Position numbers and translations under genes: made by a program. A DNA stretch of 64,000 bases, taken from assembly GCA_028285265.1 (NCBI GenBank), contig JANQPX010000030.1, forward strand, positions 682,001 to 746,000. The letters are read 5' to 3'. A model generated the notes under the pieces. That model saw nothing but the letters and a program-made list of their open reading frames with translations. It was not told the DNA's origin and did not search any database. Origin of the DNA: Geminicoccaceae bacterium. Lineage in GTDB: Bacteria > Pseudomonadota > Alphaproteobacteria > Geminicoccales > Geminicoccaceae. Below are positions 52,899 to 62,593 of this stretch, in pieces; the first letter of the stretch is position 1, and each line of letters begins with the position of its first letter.

Positions 52899-53499
52899 GG
52901 GAACGTTTAGAGGAGGGAGCACGCCGAAAGAGGCGTTGCATTTTACGCTTTTCTAGGTCTTGCTCGCGATTCGCTGCGGTGATGACATCGCAGCAATGAA
53001 ATGGGACCAAGGCACGCAACGTGGGCCTTTCAAACAGGCTGTTGTCCGATGTCGGTGGCAGTTTCCGGAGAACATTTCCAGGAAACTGACCCGTCGTGAC
53101 GGCAATCGATTCCGGCATCGCTTGGATCGCGTGTCGGCGTCGAACCCTTTGGGAAAAGAATGAGCAGGCCCGTCATTCTCCTGGCCTGCTAACCCGAATT
53201 GCCGCGTTGATTGATCATCGACCCTGGCCGATATGTTCATTTCGGAACATTGTCTCGGCGGGACATTAGCCCGTGTCGACATGGCGACGCTCACGACATG
53301 TGGCTCGGCCATATGTCGTGAGGGCCCGTCTCAGAACAGATGGCGTCAAACCGTCGGCTTGGCATCGGCGATACTGGTCGTTGCGCCAGATCCCCAATAA
53401 GGATCATGCTATCCATCTGTATCGTGACGATCACGCCATCATCATCTTGTTTCGCTGAGATATCTGGTAGATGGTTCGGTGAGGCCGCAGGGAGATGTC
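52899..53499. other. Intergenic region
   Basis: About 600 bp between cheW and the sorbosone dehydrogenase-like gene. Short frames occur but none has a ribosome site and a recognisable domain. No clear intrinsic terminator after cheW is seen. Confidence 0.45.
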
Positions 53500-54792
53500 A
53501 TGTCCAGATTATTTGCACGCTTCATCGCACTAATCGGTTCGGTCTTGGTCGCCTTGCGACGCAAGGGCGAAGCTGGGAATGCACCAGCTTTTGGCGATGC
53601 ACCGATCATCCCGCAGGCCAAGCCGCAAGGTATTCCCACCTTGAAGTTGCCGAGCGCGCGAGGTTGGGAGCCAGGGCAAACGCCCATGGCTGCGCCTGGT
53701 CTCAAGGTGAATGCTTTCGCCACAAATCTTGACCATCCGCGCTGGCTCCATGTGTTACCGGGTGGCGACGTGTTGGTCGCAGAGGCTCAGCCAGAGCGGA
53801 AGGCGGCAAGTTCGCTCTTCGACTATGCGATGCAGACGACTCTCGAGCGCGCAGGGGCCCGGGGCGAAAGTGCCAATCGCATTTCGATCCTTCGGGATGC
53901 GGATGGGGATGGTGCGGCTGAGGTTCGCGAGGTGTTTTTGGAGCAGCAGAACTTGCCCTTCGGCATGGCGATGGCTGATGGCAAGTTTTATGTCGGCAAT
54001 ACCGACGGCATTGTTGCTTTCCCTTATCATGAGGGCGCAATGCACATTGATGGACCCGGGAAGAAGCTGGTCGACTTTAAGCCCGGCGGTCATTGGACTC
54101 GAAGTCTCCTGTTTAGTTCCGATCGTCGCAAACTCTACGCCGGGGTGGGCTCGCTCAGTAACATTGCTGAGCAGGGCATGGACGTGGAGGAGGGTAGGGC
54201 AGCCATTCATGTTCTCGATCTCGATACTGGCGAGAGCAGAATTTTCGCTTCAGGGCTGCGAAATGCGGTTGGCATGGCGTTTGAGCCGACGACCGGCGTG
54301 CTTTGGACCGTGGTGAATGAACGCGATGGTCTCGGCGACGAAGTACCGCCGGACTATCTGACCTCCGTCGAAGACGGCGGTTTCTATGGATGGCCGTACT
54401 GCTATTGGGGACAGACTGTCGACGACCGGGTCCCACAGAACCAGGACTTGGTGGCGAAAGCGATCAAGCCGGACTATGCGCTCGGTGGCCATACAGCATC
54501 GCTCGGTCTTTGTTGGGTGCCTCAAGGTACGCTGCCCGGATTTCCGGACGGTATGGCCATTGGTCAGCATGGCTCATGGAATCGAAGCACACTCAGTGGA
54601 TACAAAGTTACGTTCGTTCCCTTTGAAAATGGTCGTCCGTCGGGACCCCTTCGCGACATCATCAGCGGTTTTCTTGCCCCGGACGAAACCCATTCCTATG
54701 GGCGTCCAGTTGGAGTAACGCTTGGTGCGGATGGCTCCTTACTGGTTGCAGATGACGTCGGTGACGTTATTTGGCGTGTGACAGGAGCCTAG
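53500..54792 (+). CDS. Sorbosone/glucose dehydrogenase-like PQQ-type beta-propeller protein
   Basis: 430 residues from ATG 53500, with CAGGGAG 6 bp upstream. A hydrophobic N-terminus (FIALIGSVLVAL) acts as signal or anchor. The beta-propeller of the soluble-aldose/L-sorbosone dehydrogenase family follows, with GLKVNAFATNLDHPRWLHVLPGGDVLVAEA, LPFGMAMADGKFYVGNTDGI, GLRNAVGMAFEP and GWPYCYWGQ, then GSWNRSTLSGYKV and the last blade PVGVTLGADGSLLVADD. Family members are periplasmic PQQ-dependent oxidoreductases, although many have no proven activity. The pqq genes are not in the window. Confidence 0.88.
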   Translation: MSRLFARFIALIGSVLVALRRKGEAGNAPAFGDAPIIPQAKPQGIPTLKLPSARGWEPGQTPMAAPGLKVNAFATNLDHPRWLHVLPGGDVLVAEAQPERKAASSLFDYAMQTTLERAGARGESANRISILRDADGDGAAEVREVFLEQQNLPFGMAMADGKFYVGNTDGIVAFPYHEGAMHIDGPGKKLVDFKPGGHWTRSLLFSSDRRKLYAGVGSLSNIAEQGMDVEEGRAAIHVLDLDTGESRIFASGLRNAVGMAFEPTTGVLWTVVNERDGLGDEVPPDYLTSVEDGGFYGWPYCYWGQTVDDRVPQNQDLVAKAIKPDYALGGHTASLGLCWVPQGTLPGFPDGMAIGQHGSWNRSTLSGYKVTFVPFENGRPSGPLRDIISGFLAPDETHSYGRPVGVTLGADGSLLVADDVGDVIWRVTGA

Positions 54793-54860
54793 CGAACCCT
54801 TGGAAAAACTAGGAACATCGATCAAGTTCATGTGATCCTGTTCCAGAGACGGCGTTACTC

Positions 54861-56189
54861 ATGTCCCATATCCTGCATCGCCAACTACGTCACAATTATC
54901 CCATAGCCGTTGGTGGCTCCGGTATCGAAATCATCGATCGTGATGGCAAGCGTTATATCGATGCTTGCGGTGGTGCTGCCGTGTCGTGTCTCGGTCACAA
55001 CCATCCGATCGTGGTCGAGGCTATCAAGAACCAGCTCGATCATCTCGCCTATGCGCATACCGGTTTCTTCACGTCCGAGCCTGCCGAAGCGCTCGCCGAT
55101 CATCTGATTAAGCACGCACCTGATGGCATCGAGAGCGCCTATTTTGTCGCTGGCGGCTCAGAGGCGATTGAGGCAGCGATGAAGTTGGCGCGGCAGTACT
55201 TTCTTGAGATCGATCAGCCAGATCGACGGTATTTCATCGCGCGGCGTCAGAGTTACCATGGCAATACGCTTGGCGCTCTTGCCATCGGTGGTAATGCCTG
55301 GCGGCGTCGGCAGTTCGAGCCACTCTTGATTGATGTGGCTCATGTTAGCCCGTGCTATGCTTACCGGGGGTGTGAGGATGGTGAAACCGATCACGCTTAT
55401 GTGGCCCGCCTCGCGGCTGAGCTGGATACGACAATCACGTCGTTAGGTGCCGATCAAGTGATCGCCTTTGTTGCGGAGCCGGTGGTTGGCGCAACGATGG
55501 GCGCTGTTCCCGCGGTACCTGGATACTTTAAGGCGATGCGGGAGGTCTGCGACCGGCATGGCGTTCTTCTGATCCTCGATGAAGTTATGTGCGGCATGGG
55601 GCGCACCGGAACGTTATTTGCTTCTGAGCAAGATGGCGTTTGCCCGGATATCGTCACAATCGCCAAGGGCCTTGGTGCTGGCTATCAATCCATTGGCGCA
55701 GCGTTGGCTTCTCAAAAAATCGTAGGTGCGATCTCGGATGGCAGCGGTTTCTTTCAGCATGGCCATACCTATTTAGGCCACCCAACGGCCTGTGCAGCGG
55801 CGCTTGCCGTACAGCGGACTGTTCAGGAAGAGGGGCTGGTGGCGCGTGTTCGTGACCTTGGTAAGGCCTTGGAACAGCGTTTGCATCATCGTTTTGGCGA
55901 CCATCCCGCGGTTGGTGACATTCGTGGGCGTGGGCTTTTCTGGGGGCTTGAGTTCGTTGAAGATCGCGTCACGAAAGCGCCATTCCCACCGGAAAAGAAG
56001 CTCCATGCCAAGATCAAACAGGCGGCCATGGCGCGCGGGCTAATGTGCTATCCTATGGGCGGCACGCTGGATGGACGGGTCGGTGATCATCTGTTGTTGG
56101 CGCCACCATTTATCGTTCGCGAGACAGAGCTCAACGTCATTGTTGATCGTCTTGCTCATGCCATCGATGATGTTCTGGCCAGCGTCTAA
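54861..56189 (+). CDS. Class III PLP-dependent aminotransferase
   Basis: 442 residues. Fold type I aminotransferase features: IDACGGAAVSCLGHNHP at the start, VAGGSEAIEAAMKLARQYF, SYHGNTLGALAIGG, the cofactor Asp in LILDEVMCGMGRTG and the Schiff-base Lys269 in DIVTIAKGLGAGYQ. The HGHTYLGHPTACAAALAV block and the C-terminal EFVEDR with GLMCYPMGG are typical of omega-amino acid:pyruvate-type enzymes. These move amino groups from amines or omega-amino acids to pyruvate or 2-oxoglutarate. The gene lies ahead of a TRAP transporter, possibly for the same substrate class. Confidence 0.9.
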   Translation: MSHILHRQLRHNYPIAVGGSGIEIIDRDGKRYIDACGGAAVSCLGHNHPIVVEAIKNQLDHLAYAHTGFFTSEPAEALADHLIKHAPDGIESAYFVAGGSEAIEAAMKLARQYFLEIDQPDRRYFIARRQSYHGNTLGALAIGGNAWRRRQFEPLLIDVAHVSPCYAYRGCEDGETDHAYVARLAAELDTTITSLGADQVIAFVAEPVVGATMGAVPAVPGYFKAMREVCDRHGVLLILDEVMCGMGRTGTLFASEQDGVCPDIVTIAKGLGAGYQSIGAALASQKIVGAISDGSGFFQHGHTYLGHPTACAAALAVQRTVQEEGLVARVRDLGKALEQRLHHRFGDHPAVGDIRGRGLFWGLEFVEDRVTKAPFPPEKKLHAKIKQAAMARGLMCYPMGGTLDGRVGDHLLLAPPFIVRETELNVIVDRLAHAIDDVLASV

Positions 56190-56386
56190 AGGCATCTTTA
56201 TGCAAGCGACGTCGCATCGCTAAGCCGAATTCTGTCTATCCCATCAAATCCGGCCAAGTCTTTGTTCGCGCTTTCAAATAGCGATGCAGCGCGCGAAGAT
56301 CCCTCTGGTCATGAACTCCTCGACAATCTATTGTCACGAGTTAAGAGGCTCAAAACATCGGATCAAAGAGAAAGAGGGAGAATGCA

Positions 56387-57352
56387 ATGCGCGTGTTTGC
56401 CCCCATCGCGTTTGCCACCGGGCTCGCTGCCGCTAGCCTTATCAGTTTGCAGGCAAAGGCGGAAACCTTCATTACCATTGGTACAGGCGGCCAAACCGGC
56501 GTCTACTACGTCGTTGGGCAGTCGATCTGCAAGTTGGTGAATCGCGGGCAGGCTGACCACAGCATCAAATGTACGGCACCGTCGACGGGCGGCTCCGTCG
56601 CCAACATCAATGCAATTAAAGAAGGCTCCATGGACATGGGCGTGGCTCAGTCCGACTGGCAGGCCTATGCTTATACTGGTGCTCCAGAGTTTGAGAGCGG
56701 CAAATTTGAGGACCTACGGGCGGTGTTTTCGGTTCATGGCGAGCCCTTTACCGTCGTGGCGCGTGCCGATTCTGGCATTGAGACCTTCGATGATCTGAAG
56801 GGCAAACGTGTGAATATCGGTAATCCTGGTTCCGGCCAGCGCGGGACCATGGAAGTGATCATGAATGCGCTCGGTTGGTCCAAGGATGACTTCTCGCTCG
56901 CTTCGGAGCTGAAGTCAGCGGAGCAATCAGCAGCTCTTGGTGATAATAAAGTCGATGCGATCGTCTTTACCGTCGGCCATCCCAATGGCTCAATCCAAGA
57001 AGCGACAACGACCACCGAAGCAAAGCTAATTCCGGTGGAAGGGGCTGAGATCGATGGTCTCGTCGACGCCAACTCGTACTATGCTAAGGCGACGATCCCT
57101 GGAGGTATGTATAAAGGCAGTGATGCCGATACCAATACCTTCGGTGTGAAGGCGACGTTCGTTTCATCGGCTTCGGTCGATGAAGAGACGATCTACCAGG
57201 TCGTTAAGGCTGTCTTCGACAATTTCGATCGCTTCAAAGGCCTTCACCCGGCGTTTGCTAACCTCAGCGAAGAGGACATGATCGCTGACGGTTTAACGGC
57301 ACCACTCCACCCAGGAGCTGAGCGTTACTACAAGGAGCGCGGCTGGCTCTAA
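56387..57352 (+). CDS. TAXI-family TRAP transporter solute-binding protein
   Basis: 321 residues with a Sec signal peptide (IAFATGLAAASLISLQAKA). The mature start FITIGTGGQTGVYYVVGQ is the TAXI signature, followed by CTAPSTGGSVANINAIKEG and DMGVAQSDWQAY, where the Ser/Gln/Trp patch contacts ligand. The C-terminal half has KRVNIGNPGSGQRGTME and SVDEETIYQVVKAVFDN. TAXI proteins bind 2-oxoglutarate, glutamate or other dicarboxylates in known cases and feed fused TRAP permeases. AGAGGGAG precedes the start by about 7 bp. The partner permease follows at 57533. Confidence 0.94.
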   Translation: MRVFAPIAFATGLAAASLISLQAKAETFITIGTGGQTGVYYVVGQSICKLVNRGQADHSIKCTAPSTGGSVANINAIKEGSMDMGVAQSDWQAYAYTGAPEFESGKFEDLRAVFSVHGEPFTVVARADSGIETFDDLKGKRVNIGNPGSGQRGTMEVIMNALGWSKDDFSLASELKSAEQSAALGDNKVDAIVFTVGHPNGSIQEATTTTEAKLIPVEGAEIDGLVDANSYYAKATIPGGMYKGSDADTNTFGVKATFVSSASVDEETIYQVVKAVFDNFDRFKGLHPAFANLSEEDMIADGLTAPLHPGAERYYKERGWL

Positions 57353-57381
57353 AGCTGCTCGCTTTAGCACATATCATTGAA

Positions 57382-57411
57382 GGCGGCGGCGGGTGGTTTT
57401 GCGCCGCCGCC
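57382..57411 (+). repeat. Intercistronic stem-loop between binding protein and permease genes
   Basis: GGCGGCGGC and GCCGCCGCC form a perfect 9-bp stem with a 12-base loop, 29 bp after the binding-protein stop. No T-run follows. Such stems commonly protect the binding-protein mRNA 3' end, giving excess binding protein over permease. Confidence 0.6.
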
Positions 57412-57532
57412 CTCAGACCTGATTGACTGAAGAAGTAACGAAACAGATCTCGGCGTCCCGACGTTGTGGCGCAAACCGTGGGGCAAAGTCGAGGCTGGTT
57501 GCCGTTGAGGGCCGCGCCTTTCGGAGAGATCG

Positions 57533-60139
57533 ATGAACGAGCGGGCGAGATCGGCTGAGTCAGTCGATAAAGAGGTAGATCTCGACGAACTGGTTGCGGC
57601 CTCCGACACGGGCGCGCGAAGCCCGACTGGGTCTGTTGCCACGCTGCTATTTGCTGTCGCTCTGGCTTGGTCATCCTTCCAGCTTTGGATTGCGTCGCCG
57701 CTCCCCTTCATGCTTGGCTTTGGCGTTTTCAATGACACCGAGGCACGTTCTATTCACCTGGCGTTCGCCATCTTTCTGGCGTTTACTGCCTACCCCGCTT
57801 TCAGTAAAAGCCCACGCCATTACATTCCTGTCCAAGATTGGATTTTCGCGCTGCTCGGTGCGTTTGCGGCTGCGTATCTCTATCTTTTTTACGAGAGCCT
57901 ATCGAGCCGTCCCGGTGCGCCGATTGCCCAAGACTATGTTGTTGCGGTCATCGGCATGATCCTGTTGCTCGAAGCGACGCGCCGTTCGCTCGGGCCGCCG
58001 CTTGCGATCATTGCCATCGTTTTTCTGACTTATACGTTTCTCGGTCAGCACATGCCGTCGATCATTGCCCACAAGGGCAATACCCTCGGCGAGGTTGTGA
58101 ACCACCACTGGGTGACCACAGAAGGCGTGTTCGGCATTGCGCTTGGTGTGTCGACGAGTTTCGTATTCTTGTTTGTCCTGTTCGGATCGCTGCTCGATAA
58201 GGGCGGTGCTGGCAACTACTTCATTCAGGTCGCTTTCTCTCTCATGGGGCATATGCGCGGCGGCCCGGCCAAGGCGGCGGTCGTGTCCTCGGCTATGACG
58301 GGGCTTATTTCCGGTTCGTCGATCGCTAACGTCGTGACGACAGGTACGTTCACGATCCCTTTGATGAAGAAAGTCGGTTTTTCCTCTGAAAAAGCTGGTG
58401 CTGTCGAAGTTGCTTCTTCGGTCAACGGTCAGATCATGCCACCCGTCATGGGAGCGGCTGCGTTTCTTATGGTCGAGTACGTTGGCATTCCCTATTTCGA
58501 TGTCGTCAAGCATGCTTTCCTACCAGCCCTGATCTCCTACATCGCGCTTGTCTACATTGTGCATCTTGAGGCGATGAAGGCGGATATGAAGGGCCTACCC
58601 CGTGCCTACGAGCCGGGACCTCTCTTGCAACGTCTGATCATGTTCCTATTCGGCGTTGTCGTCCTCTGTGCAATTTCCTTCGCCGTCTATTATGGAATTG
58701 GCTGGATACGCCCGGTCTTCGGGCCAGCGGCAAGCTGGATCATCGCCGTAGGCCTTGTCGTCGTCTATGTCGGGCTCATCGCCTTTGGCTCGCGATATCC
58801 TGAGCTCAAGATGGATGACCCGAGGGCGCCGGTAAAGGCGTTACCCCTTCCGGGACCGACGATCAAAGCTGGCCTGCATTTCATCCTTCCTGTGGTTGTT
58901 CTTGTTTGGGCTTTGATGGTCGAGCGACTCTCGCCAGGGCTCTCCGCCTTTTGGGGAGCGGTCTTCATGATCTTCATTTTGGTGACCCAGCGCCCGCTCT
59001 TCGCGTTTTTCCGCAACGTTGGCGATGTTGGCGCGGAGTTACGTGCGGGGTTTGTCGATTTGCTCGACGGCCTAGTCGCCGGCGCTCGCAACATGATCGG
59101 CATCGGCATTGCCACGGCCACGGCGGGCATCATTGTGGGTGCCGTCAGCCAGACCGGGGTGGGCTCTGCACTTGCCGAGGTCGTCGAAGTGCTTTCCGGC
59201 GGCAACATTCTCGCCATTTTGTTCCTGACCGCATTTCTGTCGCTGATTCTTGGGATGGGTTTGCCAACCACGGCAAACTACATTGTGGTATCAGCGCTCC
59301 TGGCGCCTGTCATTGTTACGCTTGGCCAGCAAAATGGCTTGATCGTACCGTTGATCGCTGTCCATCTCTTTGTTTTCTATTTCGGTATTATGGCGGACGT
59401 GACACCACCAGTCGGCCTTGCCTCTTTTGCTGCGGCCGCTGTCTCCGGCGGCGATCCGATCAAGACAGGCTTCGTTGCATTCTTTTACAGCCTAAGAACT
59501 GCGGCGCTTCCATTCTTGTTTATCTTCAACAACCAACTTCTGTTGATTGATGTCGGCTGGATCGAAGGAATAATGGTGTTCATCGTCGCAACCATCGCGA
59601 TGTTGGTTTTTGCTGCGGCGACCCAAGGATGGTTCTTCGACCGCTTGCGTGCTTGGGAGATACCGCTCCTACTGCTCATCGCATTCAGCCTGTTCCGCCC
59701 CGGATTCTGGATGGATATGATTGTTCCGCCATTCAAAGACGTTGCGCCGGCGGCGATCGTTCAAGCGTTCGAGGAAACTCCGTCGGGCTCAGAACTGCGC
59801 CTGCGCGTTGCCGGCCTTGATCAATTCGGCTCGCCGGTCGAATTCGTGGCTCCGGTAGCGATGCCTGAAGGATCGAGTGGGGAGGAAAAGCTCGAAGCTG
59901 CAGGGATCACCCTTCGCGAGGACGGTGACAAAATTCTCATTGACGACGTTGCCTTCGACAGTGCTGCTCAGAAGGCGGGGCTGGATTGGGATCAGGAAAT
60001 CCTTGATGTACGCCAGCCCGCAGATCAGCCATCCAAATATTGGATCTACCTGCCGGTCCTGCTGATCCTTGGCGGCGTCATTTGGCTTCAGCGGCGGCGT
60101 TCTGGTGGGACCACCGGGACCGCTACTGCCGAAACCTAA
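57533..60139 (+). CDS. Fused TRAP transporter permease (DctQM type)
   Basis: 868 residues from ATG 57533, with GGAGAG upstream. The N-terminal hydrophobic part (about 40-220) corresponds to the small DctQ-like subunit and the rest to DctM, with GLISGSSIANVVTTGTFTIPLMKKVGFSSEKAGAVE, GQIMPPVMGAAAFLM and MGLPTTANYIVV typical of TAXI-type fused permeases. The last about 150 residues form a periplasmic or cytoplasmic beta-rich domain (DUF3394-like, with a PDZ-like AFDSAAQKAGLDWDQEIL) before a final helix and RRR tail. It drives uptake with a sodium or proton gradient together with the TAXI protein upstream. Confidence 0.93.
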   Translation: MNERARSAESVDKEVDLDELVAASDTGARSPTGSVATLLFAVALAWSSFQLWIASPLPFMLGFGVFNDTEARSIHLAFAIFLAFTAYPAFSKSPRHYIPVQDWIFALLGAFAAAYLYLFYESLSSRPGAPIAQDYVVAVIGMILLLEATRRSLGPPLAIIAIVFLTYTFLGQHMPSIIAHKGNTLGEVVNHHWVTTEGVFGIALGVSTSFVFLFVLFGSLLDKGGAGNYFIQVAFSLMGHMRGGPAKAAVVSSAMTGLISGSSIANVVTTGTFTIPLMKKVGFSSEKAGAVEVASSVNGQIMPPVMGAAAFLMVEYVGIPYFDVVKHAFLPALISYIALVYIVHLEAMKADMKGLPRAYEPGPLLQRLIMFLFGVVVLCAISFAVYYGIGWIRPVFGPAASWIIAVGLVVVYVGLIAFGSRYPELKMDDPRAPVKALPLPGPTIKAGLHFILPVVVLVWALMVERLSPGLSAFWGAVFMIFILVTQRPLFAFFRNVGDVGAELRAGFVDLLDGLVAGARNMIGIGIATATAGIIVGAVSQTGVGSALAEVVEVLSGGNILAILFLTAFLSLILGMGLPTTANYIVVSALLAPVIVTLGQQNGLIVPLIAVHLFVFYFGIMADVTPPVGLASFAAAAVSGGDPIKTGFVAFFYSLRTAALPFLFIFNNQLLLIDVGWIEGIMVFIVATIAMLVFAAATQGWFFDRLRAWEIPLLLLIAFSLFRPGFWMDMIVPPFKDVAPAAIVQAFEETPSGSELRLRVAGLDQFGSPVEFVAPVAMPEGSSGEEKLEAAGITLREDGDKILIDDVAFDSAAQKAGLDWDQEILDVRQPADQPSKYWIYLPVLLILGGVIWLQRRRSGGTTGTATAET

Positions 60140-60285
60140 CCTCCGCACGTTAGCTCGTTGGTTCGTTTCTGATCGGCGTTGAATAAAGTCGCGCGCGATC
60201 ACGGATGGTCACATTCAATCTCAAATCCAAATTTTTCTGGATGTGTGTGTCACTTCGCGACTAAATCGTTGCAGCATGGCGTCTT

Positions 60286-62091
60286 ATGAAAAAGCCATTG
60301 AGAGCAAGAGAGCTAATCGTTTTGAGGGCTATCTGGAAAAGACTTGGATGTGGGGCTGGCCTTGTCTTGGCCGGATGCTTTGGTGGTTGCTCCGCTGAGG
60401 GAGTGTTGGACAGCTCGACCCAGCAATCGGGCCCGTCGGCGTCGCCCAACATCTCGGCAAGCTCGCTGCCACCGGCCACGAAGTCGTCGCAAGAACCTCG
60501 ACCCCTTCTAGCTGACGACAATCAGGCCGAAGGCTTTTCTGAGTCCATCATTGATCTGGGGACGCGCCCCGTGATTGGCAGTGCAAGCGCGTCAACGAGG
60601 TCCGAGATCAGCCAAAATGATTCGGGCGACGTGACTCTCAACGTCGTCGATGCGGAAATTCGCGATGTCGTTCGTCTCGTTCTAGAAGATGCGCTTGGTG
60701 CGAACTATGCGATTGACCCGGCTGTTACGGGCAAGATAACGGTCCGGACCAGCCGGCCGATTCCGGCAAATGATGTCATGGCGACGCTCGGTTCGATCCT
60801 CTCGCTCAATGGCGTTGCCTTGGTCGAAGCAGATGGGCTCTACAGGGTTCTTCCGGCGGAACGCGCTGCTTTCGCCGGTTATAGGCCTATCGGACGCATT
60901 GCTGGGCGTTCGCGGGGGGCAGCATCGGATATTCAAGTCGCGCCGCTAAACTATGCCGACGCCGGACAACTGGCAGGGCTCTTGCAGCCATTTGTCGATA
61001 GGCAGGGCGATGGTGTCCAAGTCTATGTCGATGAAGTGCAGAATGCGCGTGCGACCGACCTCGCTTCCGCTTTAGGTGAGCTCTTCGACATTCAAAGCAC
61101 CTCCTTCGGAGGGGAGTCACTGCTTGCGCCGGGGCTGGAGCTTGTGTCACTGGGTGCGCCTTTTTCGTCGTTTGAGGCTGCTGACGACATTGGTGACGAA
61201 GAACGTGCCGCCCCAACGGCTCGTGAGCGAGGACAGCGGGACGCGGTGGGCATCGGTCAGTCACCGAGCCGTCAATCGAGGCAAGCGCTGACCGAGGGGC
61301 GTTCCGATTCGGACGCAAAAATTGTCGCTGATGAAACCAACAGTGCTTTGTTGGTTCGGGCTACGCCTCAGGAATACAAAAAGATCGAAGGCGCGCTTCG
61401 CGCGCTGGACAAGCAACCACTCCAGGTCTTGCTTGAAGCCACCATCGCCGAAGTCTCTCTGACCAATGAGCTAAGCTATGGAGTCCGGTGGTTCTTCGGT
61501 TCTGGCGACAGCGGGGTCACGCTGCGTGCGTTCACGGACGGTAGTGTTGGCCAGCTCTTTCCGGGTTTCTCAGGCCTCCTGTCGCGCGGCGATGTTCGAA
61601 TCGTTTTGAACGCGTTGGACAGTGTCTCCGAGGACAATGTCGTCTCCTCACCGCTGCTCTTGGTGTTGGACAACCAGACTGCACAGCTTCAAGTTGGCGA
61701 TGAGGTTCCAATTGTGACACAGCCGGCTGAAGGCATCGAAACGTCCGATGCACGTATCGTCAACACCGTCGAGCAGCGTCAGACTGGTGTCATCTTAAGC
61801 GTCACGCCGCGAGTCAATGCGAACGGCCGGCTGATCCTTGATATTGAGCAGGAAGTCAGTGATGTCGTGCAAACAACGACGTCGGGAATCGATTCGCCGA
61901 CAATTGCGCAGCAGCGCATCAGCACATCGGTCGTCGTCTCTAGTGATCAAACTGTCGTTCTGGGGGGGCTAATTGAGGACGATGTGGATGAGATCAATAC
62001 AGGTGTTCCTCTCTTAAAGGACATACCCTTTATCGGCGCGCTGTTTAGCGCGACGACGAAAGTGACAGATCGAAAAAACTTCTTGTCATGA
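60286..62091 (+). CDS. gspD: Type II secretion secretin GspD, zero-frame product
   Basis: 601 residues with a lipoprotein signal (LAGC, Cys31). The N-terminal N0/N1-like region begins TLNVVDAEIRDVVRLVLEDA and ADGLYRVLP; a Gly/Ser linker and the secretin domain follow (KQPLQVLLEATIAEVSLTNEL, VLDNQTAQLQVGDEVPIVTQ, VLGGLIEDDVDEINTGVPLLKDIPFIGALF). The frame ends three codons after TDRKN, cutting off the last barrel strand and the usual LLVxITPxVL block. A -1 shift at 62073-62079 restores KKLLVMITPKVL and continues to 62537. Full-length product would be about 750 residues with a SPOR-like end. Confidence 0.88.
   Translation: MKKPLRARELIVLRAIWKRLGCGAGLVLAGCFGGCSAEGVLDSSTQQSGPSASPNISASSLPPATKSSQEPRPLLADDNQAEGFSESIIDLGTRPVIGSASASTRSEISQNDSGDVTLNVVDAEIRDVVRLVLEDALGANYAIDPAVTGKITVRTSRPIPANDVMATLGSILSLNGVALVEADGLYRVLPAERAAFAGYRPIGRIAGRSRGAASDIQVAPLNYADAGQLAGLLQPFVDRQGDGVQVYVDEVQNARATDLASALGELFDIQSTSFGGESLLAPGLELVSLGAPFSSFEAADDIGDEERAAPTARERGQRDAVGIGQSPSRQSRQALTEGRSDSDAKIVADETNSALLVRATPQEYKKIEGALRALDKQPLQVLLEATIAEVSLTNELSYGVRWFFGSGDSGVTLRAFTDGSVGQLFPGFSGLLSRGDVRIVLNALDSVSEDNVVSSPLLLVLDNQTAQLQVGDEVPIVTQPAEGIETSDARIVNTVEQRQTGVILSVTPRVNANGRLILDIEQEVSDVVQTTTSGIDSPTIAQQRISTSVVVSSDQTVVLGGLIEDDVDEINTGVPLLKDIPFIGALFSATTKVTDRKNFLS
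62073..62079 (+). promoter_or_regulatory. Candidate -1 frameshift heptamer A AAA AAC in gspD
   Basis: The six A residues and C are read in zero frame as cgA AAA AAC, the canonical X XXY YYZ pattern. Slipping back one base rejoins exactly the frame that continues the secretin. The zero-frame stop TGA follows three codons later. A deleted A in the run would look the same. Confidence 0.6.
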
Positions 62092-62537
62092 TCACGCCAA
62101 AAGTTCTGAAAAATCCACAGGATGCGATTGAGGCCACAGAAGAAATCCGACGGCGGTTCTATGACCTTGAGCCACTTCAGGAGAAACTCGGTCGTGATCG
62201 GCTGACTATCGACCCTGTTGAGAAGCAACCCGCGACGAGGCAACCGCTGGAGGACCGTCAGATCAACTACACCGGCAATGACAATGCTTATTTCGTGGAA
62301 CTCGCATCGACAACGACAGCTGTCGATGCTTGGGGCCTTTGGGATCAGGTCCAGGTTGATCATGCCGAAGGTTGTTCTGGCCTTACGCCTCTTGTGGTTG
62401 CTCGGTCCAGTGGGGCAACGAAGATCTGTAGCCTTAGGGTCGGGCCTCTCGATCGTTCGAGCGAGCCCGTTAGGGCCGAGGAGATTTGCTCTCTCCTCCG
62501 TGATGAGAAATTAGACTGCCGAATGATTGACGCTTAA
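62088..62537 (+). CDS. Secretin C-terminal segment and SPOR-like domain in the -1 frame
   Basis: 149 residues if started at ATG 62088, which overlaps the zero-frame stop as ATGA; otherwise the continuation of gspD. It begins MITPKVLKNPQDAIEATEEIRRRF, matching the end of the secretin barrel that is missing upstream. The last 80 residues resemble a SPOR domain: YFVELASTTTAVDAWGLWDQ, then CSLRVGPLDRSS and the paired Cys region EEICSLLRDEKLDC. SPOR domains bind denuded glycan strands at the septum. Thus the secretin would anchor to peptidoglycan. Which form is made cannot be told from sequence. Confidence 0.75.
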   Translation: MITPKVLKNPQDAIEATEEIRRRFYDLEPLQEKLGRDRLTIDPVEKQPATRQPLEDRQINYTGNDNAYFVELASTTTAVDAWGLWDQVQVDHAEGCSGLTPLVVARSSGATKICSLRVGPLDRSSEPVRAEEICSLLRDEKLDCRMIDA

Positions 62538-62593
62538 GATTGTCTGCACGCCGAAACATTGCCGAGCCCCTTATTGAATGACATCCGAGCGCG

